Assembly: GCF_928381505.1 (NCBI RefSeq)
Contig: NZ_CAKMSJ010000007.1
Coordinates: forward strand, 61,636 to 125,635
Length of the DNA: 64,000 bases
Source of the DNA: Rothia endophytica
GTDB taxonomy: Bacteria > Actinomycetota > Actinomycetes > Actinomycetales > Micrococcaceae
Reading direction: 5' to 3'
A program made the translations under genes and the position numbers. Below, one piece after another: positions 7,465 through 15,888 of this stretch. A model generated the notes under the pieces. That model had not been told where the DNA came from. It ran no database searches and saw only the letters and a program-made list of their open reading frames with translations. Each line of letters opens with the position of its first letter. Within the stretch, counting starts at the first letter, position 1.

Positions 7465-7662
7465 TTAGTCCTTCTTGAGAGAATCAGCTACGCCTGAAAC
7501 GGCGCCCTTGACATCCTCGACCTTATCTTTGATGCCGGCCTTGACCTGATCAGTCTTGCCTTCAGCTTCAAGATGGCTATCGCCGGTAACCTTACCGCCG
7601 AATTCCTTAGCCTTGCCGACCAAGTTCTCTGCACCATTTTCAATCTTGTTATCTTCAGCCAT
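7465..7662 (-). CDS. CsbD-family stress-response protein
   Basis: The 65-residue, highly charged helical protein has the CsbD pattern KAKEFGGKVTGDSHLEAEGK followed by KVEDVKGAVSGV. CsbD-like proteins are abundant in stress and stationary phase, but their biochemical role is unclear. The start ATG follows GAAGGGAGCTACCTC. A small hairpin (CCCACT/AGTGGG, 7681-7697) lies just upstream in the leader. A second small charged protein is encoded 105 bases upstream on the same strand, and the two may be coexpressed. Confidence 0.88.
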   Translation of the reverse strand: MAEDNKIENGAENLVGKAKEFGGKVTGDSHLEAEGKTDQVKAGIKDKVEDVKGAVSGVADSLKKD

Positions 7663-7767
7663 GAGGTAGCTCCCTTCTTTCCCACTCAGACAGTGGGTAT
7701 AAAAACAGAGCCGAACTATCTATTGCTTAGATGAGTGGGCCCTGCACTGTAAAAAACCTGAAATTAC

Positions 7768-7932
7768 TTACTTGCCGAAGCGCTCGCCGAGCTTGCCGGC
7801 TGCGTCGTTAGCGGTGTCTTTAGCCTGCTGCGCGTGATCGTCGTTGACGACCTCCTTGCCAGCCTTCTCGTTGACGGTGTCCTTGGCCTTATCAACGTTG
7901 TCATTGACGGCGTTGTTGAGATCGAAACCCAT
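7768..7932 (-). CDS. Small Asp/Lys/Ala-rich hypothetical protein
   Basis: The 54-residue protein is entirely hydrophilic and helical (MGFDLNNAVNDNVDKAKD at the start, AAGKLGERFGK at the end). I chose ATG 7932 because AGAAAGGGG lies 6 bases upstream; the frame continues to 8004 without a start context. Composition resembles small CsbD-like or Rv0909-type antitoxin-like proteins, but no toxin gene lies beside it. It lies upstream of the CsbD-like gene on the same strand. Function is not known. Confidence 0.6.
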   Translation of the reverse strand: MGFDLNNAVNDNVDKAKDTVNEKAGKEVVNDDHAQQAKDTANDAAGKLGERFGK

Positions 7933-8204
7933 GGTTCTACCCCTTTCTGAAGGAAATATGGACGGTTCGCCCGAAGGCTTACCGTTGATACTAAGCCTAC
8001 GCAAGAAATTTGTTTAAATAAACTATCTATCTCAAAAAAATAGCAAAATCTAGGGTAAACCCCAGCAAATTCGAAGGAAAGCTAAAGAAGACACGGTAAA
8101 GAAAAAGGAACTGCTCCTCGGTTAGACATTTACAGGCGTACCCTATTTCTTCAGACGACTCCACTGAACCGCCTATGAGATTTATGAGTGGTTAGGAGCC
8201 TCTC

Positions 8205-9802
8205 GTGCCTGCCCTTTTGCACAAAATCTCGACTCGCTCTCACAACAGTGACCCCGAGCCGACCTCTCACCCCTTGGTTCAGCACGCACAAGCATGTGCA
8301 CCCCGTTGGCTGATGCATGATTCCCCAGAACTTACCGCTGAAATTCAGGGCCCTCACGGTAGAAATGACACCCACCATGGCCATCCCTGGTGGAAGGTTA
8401 TGTGTCTATCGGGCGTAGATTACTTCTCTACCCTTGGCTATCAGCCGGCCCTCGCTGCTCTCGCCGCGGGACTGCTGGCACCACTGGCTACCCTCATACT
8501 GGTGGCTGTCACTCTGCTAGCTGCCTTGCCCATCTATCGCCGAATTGCCCAAGAGAGCCCTAGCCCTTGTAGTTCTGATCTTCCCCCAAGATTGCCTTGG
8601 GCCTTTCAGGCTTTGAAACCGGTGTGGTCGTTATGCCCCAAATCGGTAGCAGAAAGTGCTCAGAAACTAACCAAGGTGACCTTAGAGTGCGCGGTGCAAA
8701 GAAGCTTCTCACAACCGCTGCCCTGACCATGAGTGTGCTCCTGATGTGCTCATCTTTCGCTACCACCCTTCTTATTCCTCAGGAGGAATTTAAAGAGGGT
8801 GGAGATGCCAATGGCCGGGCGCTTGCCTATCTGGCACACAACCTTCTGGGTGAAGGGCGGGGCACAGCCTATGACATTTCAACCATTCTGATCCTCTGGT
8901 TTGCTGGGGCTTCCGCTATGGTGGGACTGCTTAACCTCGTCCCTCGATATCTGCCGCGCTACGGTATGGCACCAGAGTGGACGCGTGCCTCGCGCCCCCT
9001 GATTCTTGTTTTTAGCGCTGTCTGCGTCTTCGTCACCCTTGTTTTCGATGCCAATGTTGAAGCTCAAGGCGGCGCCTACGCCACCGGTGTTTTAGTGCTC
9101 ATGACCAGTGCTGCCGTAGCGGTGACTCTTTCCGCCAAAAAACGCCGTCAAAGGGCTGCCTTTCTCTACTACCTCTCTACCACTCTTATCTTTGGTTACA
9201 CCACCATTGCCAATATCTTTGAACGACCAGATGGCTTACGTATCTCCCTTTTCCTTATTGGAGGAGTTCTTTCTCTCTCGCTTCTCTCCCGGGCACTGCG
9301 CTCCTACGAGCTGAGAATCGACAGCGTAAACTTTGACCCGTCGGCGCTGGCCCTATTAGCGTGCAGCTCCAAACCTCTGAACCTGATCGCTCATCTGCCC
9401 GATAATTTCAATGCCGCTGACTACCGGGAAAAACTATCCCGGGAGCGTTGGGCTCATAACCTAGAGGCTGATGCCCGCATCATATTCGTTGAAATTGCTG
9501 TGGAGGACCCTAGCAACTTCAGCTCAGAACTCATGGTGCATGGTCTCGATGAAGGTGGGTATCAGGTGCTCAGTGCTTCTGGGTCTTCGGTGGCTAACAG
9601 CATTGCAGCCCTTTCTCTTGCCGTGCGAGATATGACCGGGCAAGTGCCGCATATCTACCTGGACTGGGCGGCCGGTTCACCCCTCAAAAATTACATTGCC
9701 TTTGCACTCTTTGGTCAGGGGCAAATTGCATCGACTGTTCACGAGGTACTCCGACGGGCAGAAAAGACCCTGCAGCACCGGCCCGTAGTGCACGTTTCTT
9801 AA
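8205..9802 (+). pseudogene. Amino-acid transporter (APC superfamily) broken by an internal deletion and frameshift
   Basis: The N-terminal part (8205 to ~8565) encodes the family opening [22 protein letters not shown] and two membrane segments, ending YRRIAQESP. The rest (~8592-9802) is in a different frame and resumes at [17 protein letters not shown], with [20 protein letters not shown] and a cytoplasmic C-terminal domain. In intact relatives, as I recall them, well over 100 residues with several membrane helices lie between these motifs. These residues are missing and the junction near 8560-8592 shifts frame. The reading frame downstream is otherwise clean to the TAA at 9800-9802. The loss therefore looks recent, and the C-terminal part might still be translated. 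Confidence 0.8.
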
Positions 9803-9830
9803 GTGGGTAAAACAGGGGTTTCTGTGTGAC

Positions 9831-11204
9831 TCAGAGATCCCTGTTCGCTGCTTGGCCTGCCACCATGGGGAGGAACTCGGGGTCAGCAAAGCCCTGCTGT
9901 GCATAGGCCAGGGCAACTTTATCAGCAGCATGCTGCAGCTTATCGCTGTCAATCAATGCCATGACCGCTCCGCCAAAACCACCCCCGACGATGCGGGCAC
10001 CTAGCGCACCCGCTGCTAGGCAGGCGTCCACAGCTATATCGATTTCTCGACGTGAGACACATAGCTCATCACGCATAGATACAAATGATTCGGTAAAAAG
10101 ACGCCCCAGTTCTTCCCATGCGGGGGCGCCCAAGAGCTCGGTATTTTTGAGCAGATAAGCGGCGCGTTCAACCAGCGTCATATCGTGCAGGGTATGACGC
10201 AACCAGCCGCGGGGAAAGACCTGGTTATCGGCTGATTCTTCGAGGGCAACGAGAGCACGGTTAACCGTTGAATCCACCAGATCTAGGCGCCACTTTTTGG
10301 CCTGTTGCTCACTGAGACCCGCGCACGAAAGGTCGGCGGGCAGGGCATTGCGGAGGTAGTCAAGACCCATAGCTGCCGTGGCAGCTTCATTGGCTGCCCG
10401 TCGAGCCGCAAACTCACCACCCGCTAATTCATGGGGGGTATTGGTGTTAATGACGAGCCAGCTCAAGTGGGCACTATCGACATCGGCTTCGACCGCCTCA
10501 ATAGAAAAATCTCTGAAGTCAATCACCAGGGCTTTACCCGGCTGAGACCGAAGGGACGCCGTCTGGTCAAGACCACCTGTGCGAGCTCCTGCAACTACGT
10601 TCTCAGCCGTGATGCAGACCTGGGCAAGACGGGCTCTCAGTGCATCATTGGCGGGGCTGAGGTCAGAAGGTAGTGCATCTGTTGCTGAGCACCCCGCGCG
10701 TAAGGGGCAGGAGAGATCAAGGAGAGCGAGGGCAGTTGAACACTCCAGGGCCGCTGAAGATGAGAGACCTCCGCCCACCGGAACCTTTGAATTGATGAGA
10801 AGGTCGGCACCAAAATTGAGCGGAAGGGCAATATCTCGCCCGCCCTCATGATTCATAGCCCAGGCGACACCGGCTACATAGGTAAACCACCCCTTAAAAG
10901 TGCCCGGTTGAATTTCACGTACCACCACCGTGCGGTCGTCCCCCGGCATTTGCACAGAGGACGCGCGGAGCACTCCGTCTGTGCGCATCCTACCTGCCAC
11001 ATAGGTGCGGTAGGGCAGGGGCATGGGCATGCAGGAGCCACCCAAAAAGTCGATGTATTCACCCAGTAGGTTCAAGCGCCCCGGAGCTGACCACACGCCA
11101 TCTGGTTCAACCCCGTATTTATCGATGAAGGCAGCGCGCACTGTTTCTACCTCTGCGGCATGATCCGGCAGGGTAGCCCAGTGGGGTTCAACGCGAATAG
11201 TCAA
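9831..11204 (-). CDS. galK: Galactokinase (GHMP kinase family)
   Basis: The 457-residue GHMP kinase would phosphorylate galactose at C1 with ATP in the Leloir pathway. Three family motifs are present: APGRLNLLGEYIDF at residues 40-53, the phosphate-binding VPVGGGLSSSAALE at 141-154, and GGGFGGAVMALI near the C terminus. It is longer than the usual ~390 residues, with an extra stretch around 165-190. The sugar-binding motif reads GEYIDF where most galactokinases have GEHTDY, keeping the glutamate and aspartate but not the histidine. A TetR gene lies 55 bases upstream on the same strand, likely in one operon. No galT or galE is in the window. Confidence 0.8.
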   Translation of the reverse strand: MTIRVEPHWATLPDHAAEVETVRAAFIDKYGVEPDGVWSAPGRLNLLGEYIDFLGGSCMPMPLPYRTYVAGRMRTDGVLRASSVQMPGDDRTVVVREIQPGTFKGWFTYVAGVAWAMNHEGGRDIALPLNFGADLLINSKVPVGGGLSSSAALECSTALALLDLSCPLRAGCSATDALPSDLSPANDALRARLAQVCITAENVVAGARTGGLDQTASLRSQPGKALVIDFRDFSIEAVEADVDSAHLSWLVINTNTPHELAGGEFAARRAANEAATAAMGLDYLRNALPADLSCAGLSEQQAKKWRLDLVDSTVNRALVALEESADNQVFPRGWLRHTLHDMTLVERAAYLLKNTELLGAPAWEELGRLFTESFVSMRDELCVSRREIDIAVDACLAAGALGARIVGGGFGGAVMALIDSDKLQHAADKVALAYAQQGFADPEFLPMVAGQAANRDL

Positions 11205-11259
11205 GGGTGCTCTTTTCTTCTGGAGGTAAACCTCTTGTATAACGTACTGATGCGTGAGG

Positions 11260-11778
11260 TTATTTCAAGAACCCTGTGAATACTGCCCTGATAGCCTGAC
11301 GATAGGGGAGAGGTGCTTCGGTAGGGAGAGGGGAGCCACCTAACAGACAGCGGGTCTGATCCTGTTCGATGAAACCCAGTGCTGCATGTACCAGTGTTAG
11401 TGCCGCTAAAGGCGCCTGCTGAGAGTCAACGTGATGGGCGAGGTAGGCCGTCAGATGATCTAAAAACTGTAGCTGGTTCGGGTCCAGGGCTAGCGCCAGC
11501 CTGACCACTTCTGCAGCTTCTTTGACGGGAATCAGGTGGCTGTATACATCAGCGAAGATTCTATCTATCTTCCCCTGTTCGGCAGGGAAGGGGACATCGT
11601 TAAGAATGCGCGAAGCAAGGGAGGCGAGCAGCTCCTGTTTATTCTTCACGTGGTAGTAAAGTGCCCCCGGAGCCACACCCAACTCGGTAGCTAGGCGTCG
11701 CATAGAGAGATCCGCAAGACCATACTGGTTCAACAGGGTAAAAGCGGTATCAAGAATTCGGTCACGGTTTAAGGGCAC
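11260..11778 (-). CDS. TetR-family transcriptional regulator
   Basis: The 172-residue protein has an N-terminal helix-turn-helix (LSMRRLATELGVAPGALYYHVKNKQELL, given in part) at about residues 24-51, typical of TetR repressors. The C-terminal ligand domain is short. It starts with GTG at 11778. It lies immediately upstream of galK on the same strand and head-to-head with the BioB-like gene at 11858, with only 79 bases between the starts. It may therefore control either or both. No clear palindrome was seen in that short gap. Confidence 0.85.
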   Translation of the reverse strand: MPLNRDRILDTAFTLLNQYGLADLSMRRLATELGVAPGALYYHVKNKQELLASLASRILNDVPFPAEQGKIDRIFADVYSHLIPVKEAAEVVRLALALDPNQLQFLDHLTAYLAHHVDSQQAPLAALTLVHAALGFIEQDQTRCLLGGSPLPTEAPLPYRQAIRAVFTGFLK

Positions 11779-11857
11779 TCTCTTATTGTTGCCTATTCTT
11801 TACGTCTTCGCCCACTTACCGGTTTTAAGTTGAGCTGTGCAGGAGTAGATTTGACCT

Positions 11858-12568
11858 ATGGCTTTCAATTTTTCAGATTTCACCACTAAAGTTCGCGCTG
11901 GCGGCAACGCCACGGCTGAGGACATCCACGGCATTCTGACCGCAAGCCCTGCGGCTACCTTCGCTCTCGTTGAATTCGCTGCCGAACAGCGCAGACTGTT
12001 CTTTCAAAACAGCTTAGAAGTGAGCAATTTACTGGGTTCTGAAAACATGACCAAACCTGCATCTGTACTGGTGGAGGTAAGTGCACCCATCAATGCTGAT
12101 GAGCTAACCGAAACCATCATGGGTATCGCATCTGACTCCGAGGTGCAGCGCACCACCGTGGAGTTTGTGCAGGGACAAGCCCCGCACCTTCCCATGGAAG
12201 CTCTCAGAGTGCTGGCTGCTTTCCGCCTAGCGTCACCGGTAAAGAGCTTGCACCTTGGTGCTAGTCGAGCCTCAACCTTACGTTCTCTGCAACCGCTTGC
12301 GGTGCACATAATTGATTCCATGCTGCTCAGCGAATTTTCAACCGATCAACCACAAACAATTTTTGAAGACCTTAAGCTCATCAGGGACGCTGGTGTGGTG
12401 GTAGACGGATCCGCCGGTCGAGATCTTGTCTCGGAGTACGTATCGGATCTTGAAGGGCGAGGAATCGCTCATGCGGCAGAGTTGGCAGAGCTGGTCACCA
12501 ATACGGCTGATCAGAGCCGCGGTGGGTGTGGCGGAAACTGCGCCTGCGGAAGCGGTGGCTGCTCCTAA
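11858..12568 (+). CDS. Biotin-synthase-like protein lacking the radical SAM core, with a Cys-rich tail
   Basis: The protein has 236 residues. The N-terminal part (residues ~20-62: EDIHGILTAS, AAEQRRLFFQNSLEVSNLL) resembles the opening helices of BioB. The part from about 105 (VEFVQG, EALRVLAAFRLASPVKSLHL, LQPLAV, IFEDLKLIRDAGV) follows the pattern of the BioB C-terminal domain. The CxxxCxxC cluster motif and most of the TIM barrel that should lie between are absent, replaced by about 40 unrelated residues. The protein ends with GGCGGNCACGSGGCS, four cysteines in 15 residues. It could be an auxiliary or regulatory protein of biotin or Fe-S metabolism. The homology is my pattern reading, not a search result. 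Confidence 0.55.
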   Translation: MAFNFSDFTTKVRAGGNATAEDIHGILTASPAATFALVEFAAEQRRLFFQNSLEVSNLLGSENMTKPASVLVEVSAPINADELTETIMGIASDSEVQRTTVEFVQGQAPHLPMEALRVLAAFRLASPVKSLHLGASRASTLRSLQPLAVHIIDSMLLSEFSTDQPQTIFEDLKLIRDAGVVVDGSAGRDLVSEYVSDLEGRGIAHAAELAELVTNTADQSRGGCGGNCACGSGGCS

Positions 12569-12706
12569 AATGGGGCTACATCTCGAAGTGTGACTATCTA
12601 GTGAGTGGTCAGTCAGCCTTAAACCGCTGATGACAGGGTGCTCTCAAGAAATTTGCAGATTTTTCACCTACCATGGGTAAGTGCTCACAAATCGTGACAG
12701 ACAAGC

Positions 12707-12728
12707 AATATTCTTGGACAAGAATATT
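12707..12728. promoter_or_regulatory. Perfect palindrome, candidate MarR operator
   Basis: AATATTCTTG (12707-12716) and CAAGAATATT (12719-12728) form 10-bp arms around GA. It lies 22 bases before the start at 12750. The 11-mer GACAAGAATAT in its right half recurs at 14005-14015, upstream of the MarR gene at 13396-13881. Confidence 0.65.
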
Positions 12729-12749
12729 TTGAAGAAACCTTAAGGAAGC

Positions 12750-13118
12750 ATGGATCCCAAAGAACTTTCGCCCGCCTACTTCACCTCACTGGCATCAGTT
12801 GTGCTTGGTGCCCTAATGATTGGCGCTAGCTCAACTCTTGTTTCGGTGCTTGGCTGGCTTCTACTCTTTGCTGGAGTGGGGCTTAATGCCTTCTCTACCT
12901 TGATTATGGTTCAGCGACTTAAAGGTGGCCCGCTTCCTTCTGCTCTCACCGGTGAGTCACATTCAACACAGCATGAGCATGTAGAGACTGAAACTATCGA
13001 ACCTGAACCTGATACCGAGGCTCAGCAGATCGTTAACAGCGAAGCTCAGGAGTCATCCTCTAAAGAGGATGATCAGCGCATCTTCCGCGCCCCCTCACCC
13101 CGACCCCGTGTGCGCTAA
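12750..13118 (+). CDS. Small two-helix membrane protein with acidic tail
   Basis: The 122-residue protein begins MDPKELSPAYFTSLASVVLGA and has two hydrophobic helices (residues ~10-30 and 33-53). A long polar, acidic tail of about 65 residues follows, ending in an Arg/Pro-rich RAPSPRPRVR. The N-terminal 50 residues match the next gene product in pattern (LSPAY, GA, VGW/LGW, GLNA/ALNS), so the two are tandem paralogues. It starts 15 bases after TTAAGGAAG. A perfect palindrome at 12707-12728 lies in its promoter region. The family is not recognised. Confidence 0.7.
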   Translation: MDPKELSPAYFTSLASVVLGALMIGASSTLVSVLGWLLLFAGVGLNAFSTLIMVQRLKGGPLPSALTGESHSTQHEHVETETIEPEPDTEAQQIVNSEAQESSSKEDDQRIFRAPSPRPRVR

Positions 13119-13136
13119 AAGAAAGAAGAAGAATAT

Positions 13137-13367
13137 ATGGATACCCGCTTCCTTCTCTCTCCCGCCTACCTTGTATCAGTTGCCGCACTTATCGTAGGGG
13201 CAATTCTTAGCGGAACTGCCCTCATGATTGTGGGTTGGATTATCTTCATCGTAGGCCTGGCTCTCAACTCGATGGCCCTGGTGGTGCTGGCTAATAGGGA
13301 ACAGCTCTATAAAGCACAGCGCGTGGGTACTATACCCAAGGCTGGACAGAAGCACACCACCAACTAG
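13137..13367 (+). CDS. Small two-helix membrane protein, paralogue of the preceding gene
   Basis: The 76-residue protein starts MDTRFLLSPAYLVSVAALIVGA and has two membrane helices followed by a short basic tail. It lacks the long acidic tail of its neighbour. It follows after 18 bases with an AAAGAAAGAAGAA ribosome binding region and is clearly in the same operon. It faces a convergent MarR-family gene. Function unknown. Confidence 0.7.
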   Translation: MDTRFLLSPAYLVSVAALIVGAILSGTALMIVGWIIFIVGLALNSMALVVLANREQLYKAQRVGTIPKAGQKHTTN

Positions 13368-13395
13368 TTACCACACGAGAATTTGGGGGCTTTAA

Positions 13396-13881
13396 TCACG
13401 CCTGCTGTTTGTACGAGATTCTCTCCAAAATATTGTTGAAAAAGTCAGTAAAGTGCGCCCAGGAGCTATCTTCAATCTCGGTCAGCGCGGTTTCACGCAC
13501 TTCATGAGCATAGATTCGGTGAGATTTTTCGTACACGGCAAGACCGGTGTCTGTGATGATAATTCCTTTACCGCGCCGATCGCTTTCTACAGGCTCTTTT
13601 CTCACCCACTTGTGACGCAGTAGAACCTCAATCTGATAGGTAAGACGTGAGGGCGAAACATTGGTTTTCTGTGCCAACTCACCCATGCGAACAGCGGTGG
13701 GGGCGCCTTTACCCGAACCTACCAATGCAGAAAGAATAAGAAAATCCGTGAGCTTTATCCCCGCCTCAGCGCGGAGGACGCGATCAAGATGGGCATTTAG
13801 TGTGGCGTAGGCATTAGTGCATGCCGTCCATAGCTCTTCTTGTTCTTTGGTGAAATTTTGGGTGCCGTGGGATGCACTCAT
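13396..13881 (-). CDS. MarR-family transcriptional regulator
   Basis: The 161-residue protein has a winged helix with the MarR pattern VRMGELAQKTNVSPSRLTYQ, then VRKEPVESDRRGKGIIITDTGL, where the DRRG wing motif contacts DNA in the family. Such regulators bind short palindromes and often respond to small phenolic or oxidising molecules. It converges on the two-helix protein operon. A perfect palindrome upstream of that operon shares an 11-mer with this gene's own upstream region. An imperfect A/T palindrome also lies at 13951-13972. Confidence 0.88.
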   Translation of the reverse strand: MSASHGTQNFTKEQEELWTACTNAYATLNAHLDRVLRAEAGIKLTDFLILSALVGSGKGAPTAVRMGELAQKTNVSPSRLTYQIEVLLRHKWVRKEPVESDRRGKGIIITDTGLAVYEKSHRIYAHEVRETALTEIEDSSWAHFTDFFNNILERISYKQQA

Positions 13882-14031
13882 GAGAATCCCCTTCCCTGTG
13901 ACCTATCTGTATCAAACCCTGGAATAGGGAATGTAGCGTAGGTATCTTTATAAAAAAGATTATCTCTTTTTTAGTAAGATTTTAAACTTTGTCTGAAATA
14001 TTAAGACAAGAATATGGGGGTTAGGAAGAAT

Positions 14032-14673
14032 TTAGTGTGCAGTATTTAACTGCAGGAGCTCCTCAAAAGGGGTTACCTCTAAAGAACCCGGGCTTGTTTG
14101 AGTTTGGTTTTGCGGGGAAGGCTGTGCTGCTCCCAGCGTCCACGCTAATAGCTGACTAAACTCTGCTGCCGCACCTTCAATTCGAGAAGTAAGGGCTGCA
14201 TCGGCACCAAAATCATCGGTTGCTGCGAAGACTCCTGAGGGCGATACAACCGCCTTCAGGTAAGAAAAGAGGGGGCGCATGGCACTATCAATCACCAAGG
14301 AGTGTCGAGCTGTTCCCCCGGTGGCTGCCAATAAAACGGGTTTACCTGCCAGGCTTCCGTCTTCAACCAAATCCCAGAAAGATTTGAAAAGCCCTGAATA
14401 GCTTGCCTTGAAAACCGGGGTGACCGCGATAATCGCGTCAGCCTCGTCTACTGCCTTAAGTGCTGCATCAAGCTGCCCCGCAGGGAAGCCGGTGAGGTAG
14501 TGGTTGGTGATGTCTTTGGCAAGAGAGCGCAGTGAAATGGCTGTGAACCGGGCATCAATCCCTGCTATGCCGAGTGCCCCTGCTGTTGCCTGGCGCAACT
14601 GGTCGCCGAGTAGGGCAGTGGTCGATGGTTCGCTCAAGCCGGCGGTGACGACAACAATGTGTGCTGTTTTCAT
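14032..14673 (-). CDS. NADPH-dependent FMN reductase
   Basis: The 213-residue flavodoxin-like protein has HIVVVTAGLSEPSTTALLGDQL at its start, the NADPH_FMN_red pattern ITPVFKASYSGLFKSFWDL and GKPVLLAATGG. It would supply reduced FMN. It lies 10 bases downstream of the luciferase-like monooxygenase gene on the same strand. This is the same arrangement as the two-component pair known from Corynebacterium (CE1758/CE1759 families). A short polar tail follows the domain. Confidence 0.85.
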   Translation of the reverse strand: MKTAHIVVVTAGLSEPSTTALLGDQLRQATAGALGIAGIDARFTAISLRSLAKDITNHYLTGFPAGQLDAALKAVDEADAIIAVTPVFKASYSGLFKSFWDLVEDGSLAGKPVLLAATGGTARHSLVIDSAMRPLFSYLKAVVSPSGVFAATDDFGADAALTSRIEGAAAEFSQLLAWTLGAAQPSPQNQTQTSPGSLEVTPFEELLQLNTAH

Positions 14674-14683
14674 GACGTTGCTC

Positions 14684-15799
14684 CTACCGAGCCACAGTAG
14701 CGGTATTGTTAGCCTGCTTTAGCTCTTCGAGTGTGGCGGCGTAGCGAGGGTGCAGGGGTGCGGTTGACGGGACGTGCGCCGGGCGCATTTTCTCAAACTC
14801 TTGGCGCAATACAGGCACCACTTCTTCACCCAGGAGATCCAGCTGATGCAGAACCTCCTTGAGGGGAAGGCCCGCATGATCCATTAGGAAGAGCTGACGC
14901 TGGTAGTCCCCGGCATAGTCGCGGAAGCTCAAGGTCTTTTCGATGACTTCCTGCGGTGAACCAACGGTTAGCGGGGTCTGGGCGGTGAAGTCTTCGAGGC
15001 TGGGGCCGCCACCGTAGACCGGTGCGTTGTCGAAGTAGGGGCGGAACTTACGCACGGCGTCCTGAGAATTCTTACTCATGAAAACCTGACCGCCCAGGCC
15101 GACAATCGCCTGGTCGGCTTTGCCGTGTCCGTAGTGTTCAAAACGCTCGCGGTAGAGGTTCACCATCTGAGAGGTGTGTTCCTTGTTCCAGAAGATGTTG
15201 TTATGGAAGAAGCCATCACCGTAGTAGGCTGCCTGTTCAGCGATTTCGGGGGTGCGGATGGAGCCGTGCCACACGAAGGGGGCGGTTTTGTCCAGGGGCT
15301 GCGGGGTCGCTGTAAAGGAATTCAGCGGTGTACGGAAGTTGCCCTTCCAGTTCACCACTTCTTCGCTCCACAGGCGGCGTAGGAGGGCATAGTTTTCAAT
15401 CGCCAGATTGACACCCTGGCGAATATCTTTGCCGAACCAGGGGTAGACGGGGCCGGTGTTACCGCGGCCCATCATAAGATCCATGCGGCCGTCCGTGAGA
15501 TGTTGCAGGGTGCCATAATCCTCCGCGATACGCACCGGGTCAGTGGTGGTGATCAGTGTGGTGGAGGTAGAAAGCTGGATGCGTTCAGTCTGGGCTGCGA
15601 TGTAAGCCAGGGTAGTGGTGGGGGAGGATGCGACGAAAGGTGGGTTGTGGTGCTGGCCCATAGCAAAGACATCCAGGCCCACCTCTTCCGCCTTTTTGGC
15701 GATCTGGACGATGGCGTGCTGGCGCTCGTATTCGCTGGGGGTTTTGCCGGTGGTGGGGTCTGTGGTGATGTCGGTGACGGTGAAGATGCCGAACTGCAT
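14684..15799 (-). CDS. Luciferase-like FMN-dependent monooxygenase
   Basis: The 371-residue protein has the bacterial-luciferase TIM-barrel pattern: MQFGIFTVTDIT at the N terminus, AMGQHHNPPFVASSPTTTLAYIA, then the flavin-binding GRMDLMMGRGNTG and FVWHGSIRTPE. Such enzymes oxidise organic substrates using reduced FMN from a partner reductase, here encoded directly downstream. The substrate is unknown. A 34-bp palindrome at 15844-15877, 45 bases upstream of the start, is a good candidate for its operator. Confidence 0.87.
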   Translation of the reverse strand: MQFGIFTVTDITTDPTTGKTPSEYERQHAIVQIAKKAEEVGLDVFAMGQHHNPPFVASSPTTTLAYIAAQTERIQLSTSTTLITTTDPVRIAEDYGTLQHLTDGRMDLMMGRGNTGPVYPWFGKDIRQGVNLAIENYALLRRLWSEEVVNWKGNFRTPLNSFTATPQPLDKTAPFVWHGSIRTPEIAEQAAYYGDGFFHNNIFWNKEHTSQMVNLYRERFEHYGHGKADQAIVGLGGQVFMSKNSQDAVRKFRPYFDNAPVYGGGPSLEDFTAQTPLTVGSPQEVIEKTLSFRDYAGDYQRQLFLMDHAGLPLKEVLHQLDLLGEEVVPVLRQEFEKMRPAHVPSTAPLHPRYAATLEELKQANNTATVAR

Positions 15800-15843
15800 G
15801 GTGCTACCTTTCGTGAAGCCCTGGTTCTTATGGCTTCAATCTA

Positions 15844-15877
15844 CACCCAAATACTTTCTTTGTAAAGTATTTGGGTG
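15844..15877. promoter_or_regulatory. Long palindrome upstream of the monooxygenase gene, likely operator
   Basis: CACCCAAATACTTT (15844-15857) is followed by 6 bases and then its exact complement AAAGTATTTGGGTG (15864-15877). No T-run follows on the minus strand, so it fits a regulator-binding site better than a terminator. Confidence 0.6.
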
Positions 15878-15888
15878 ATGGGTGGCAC

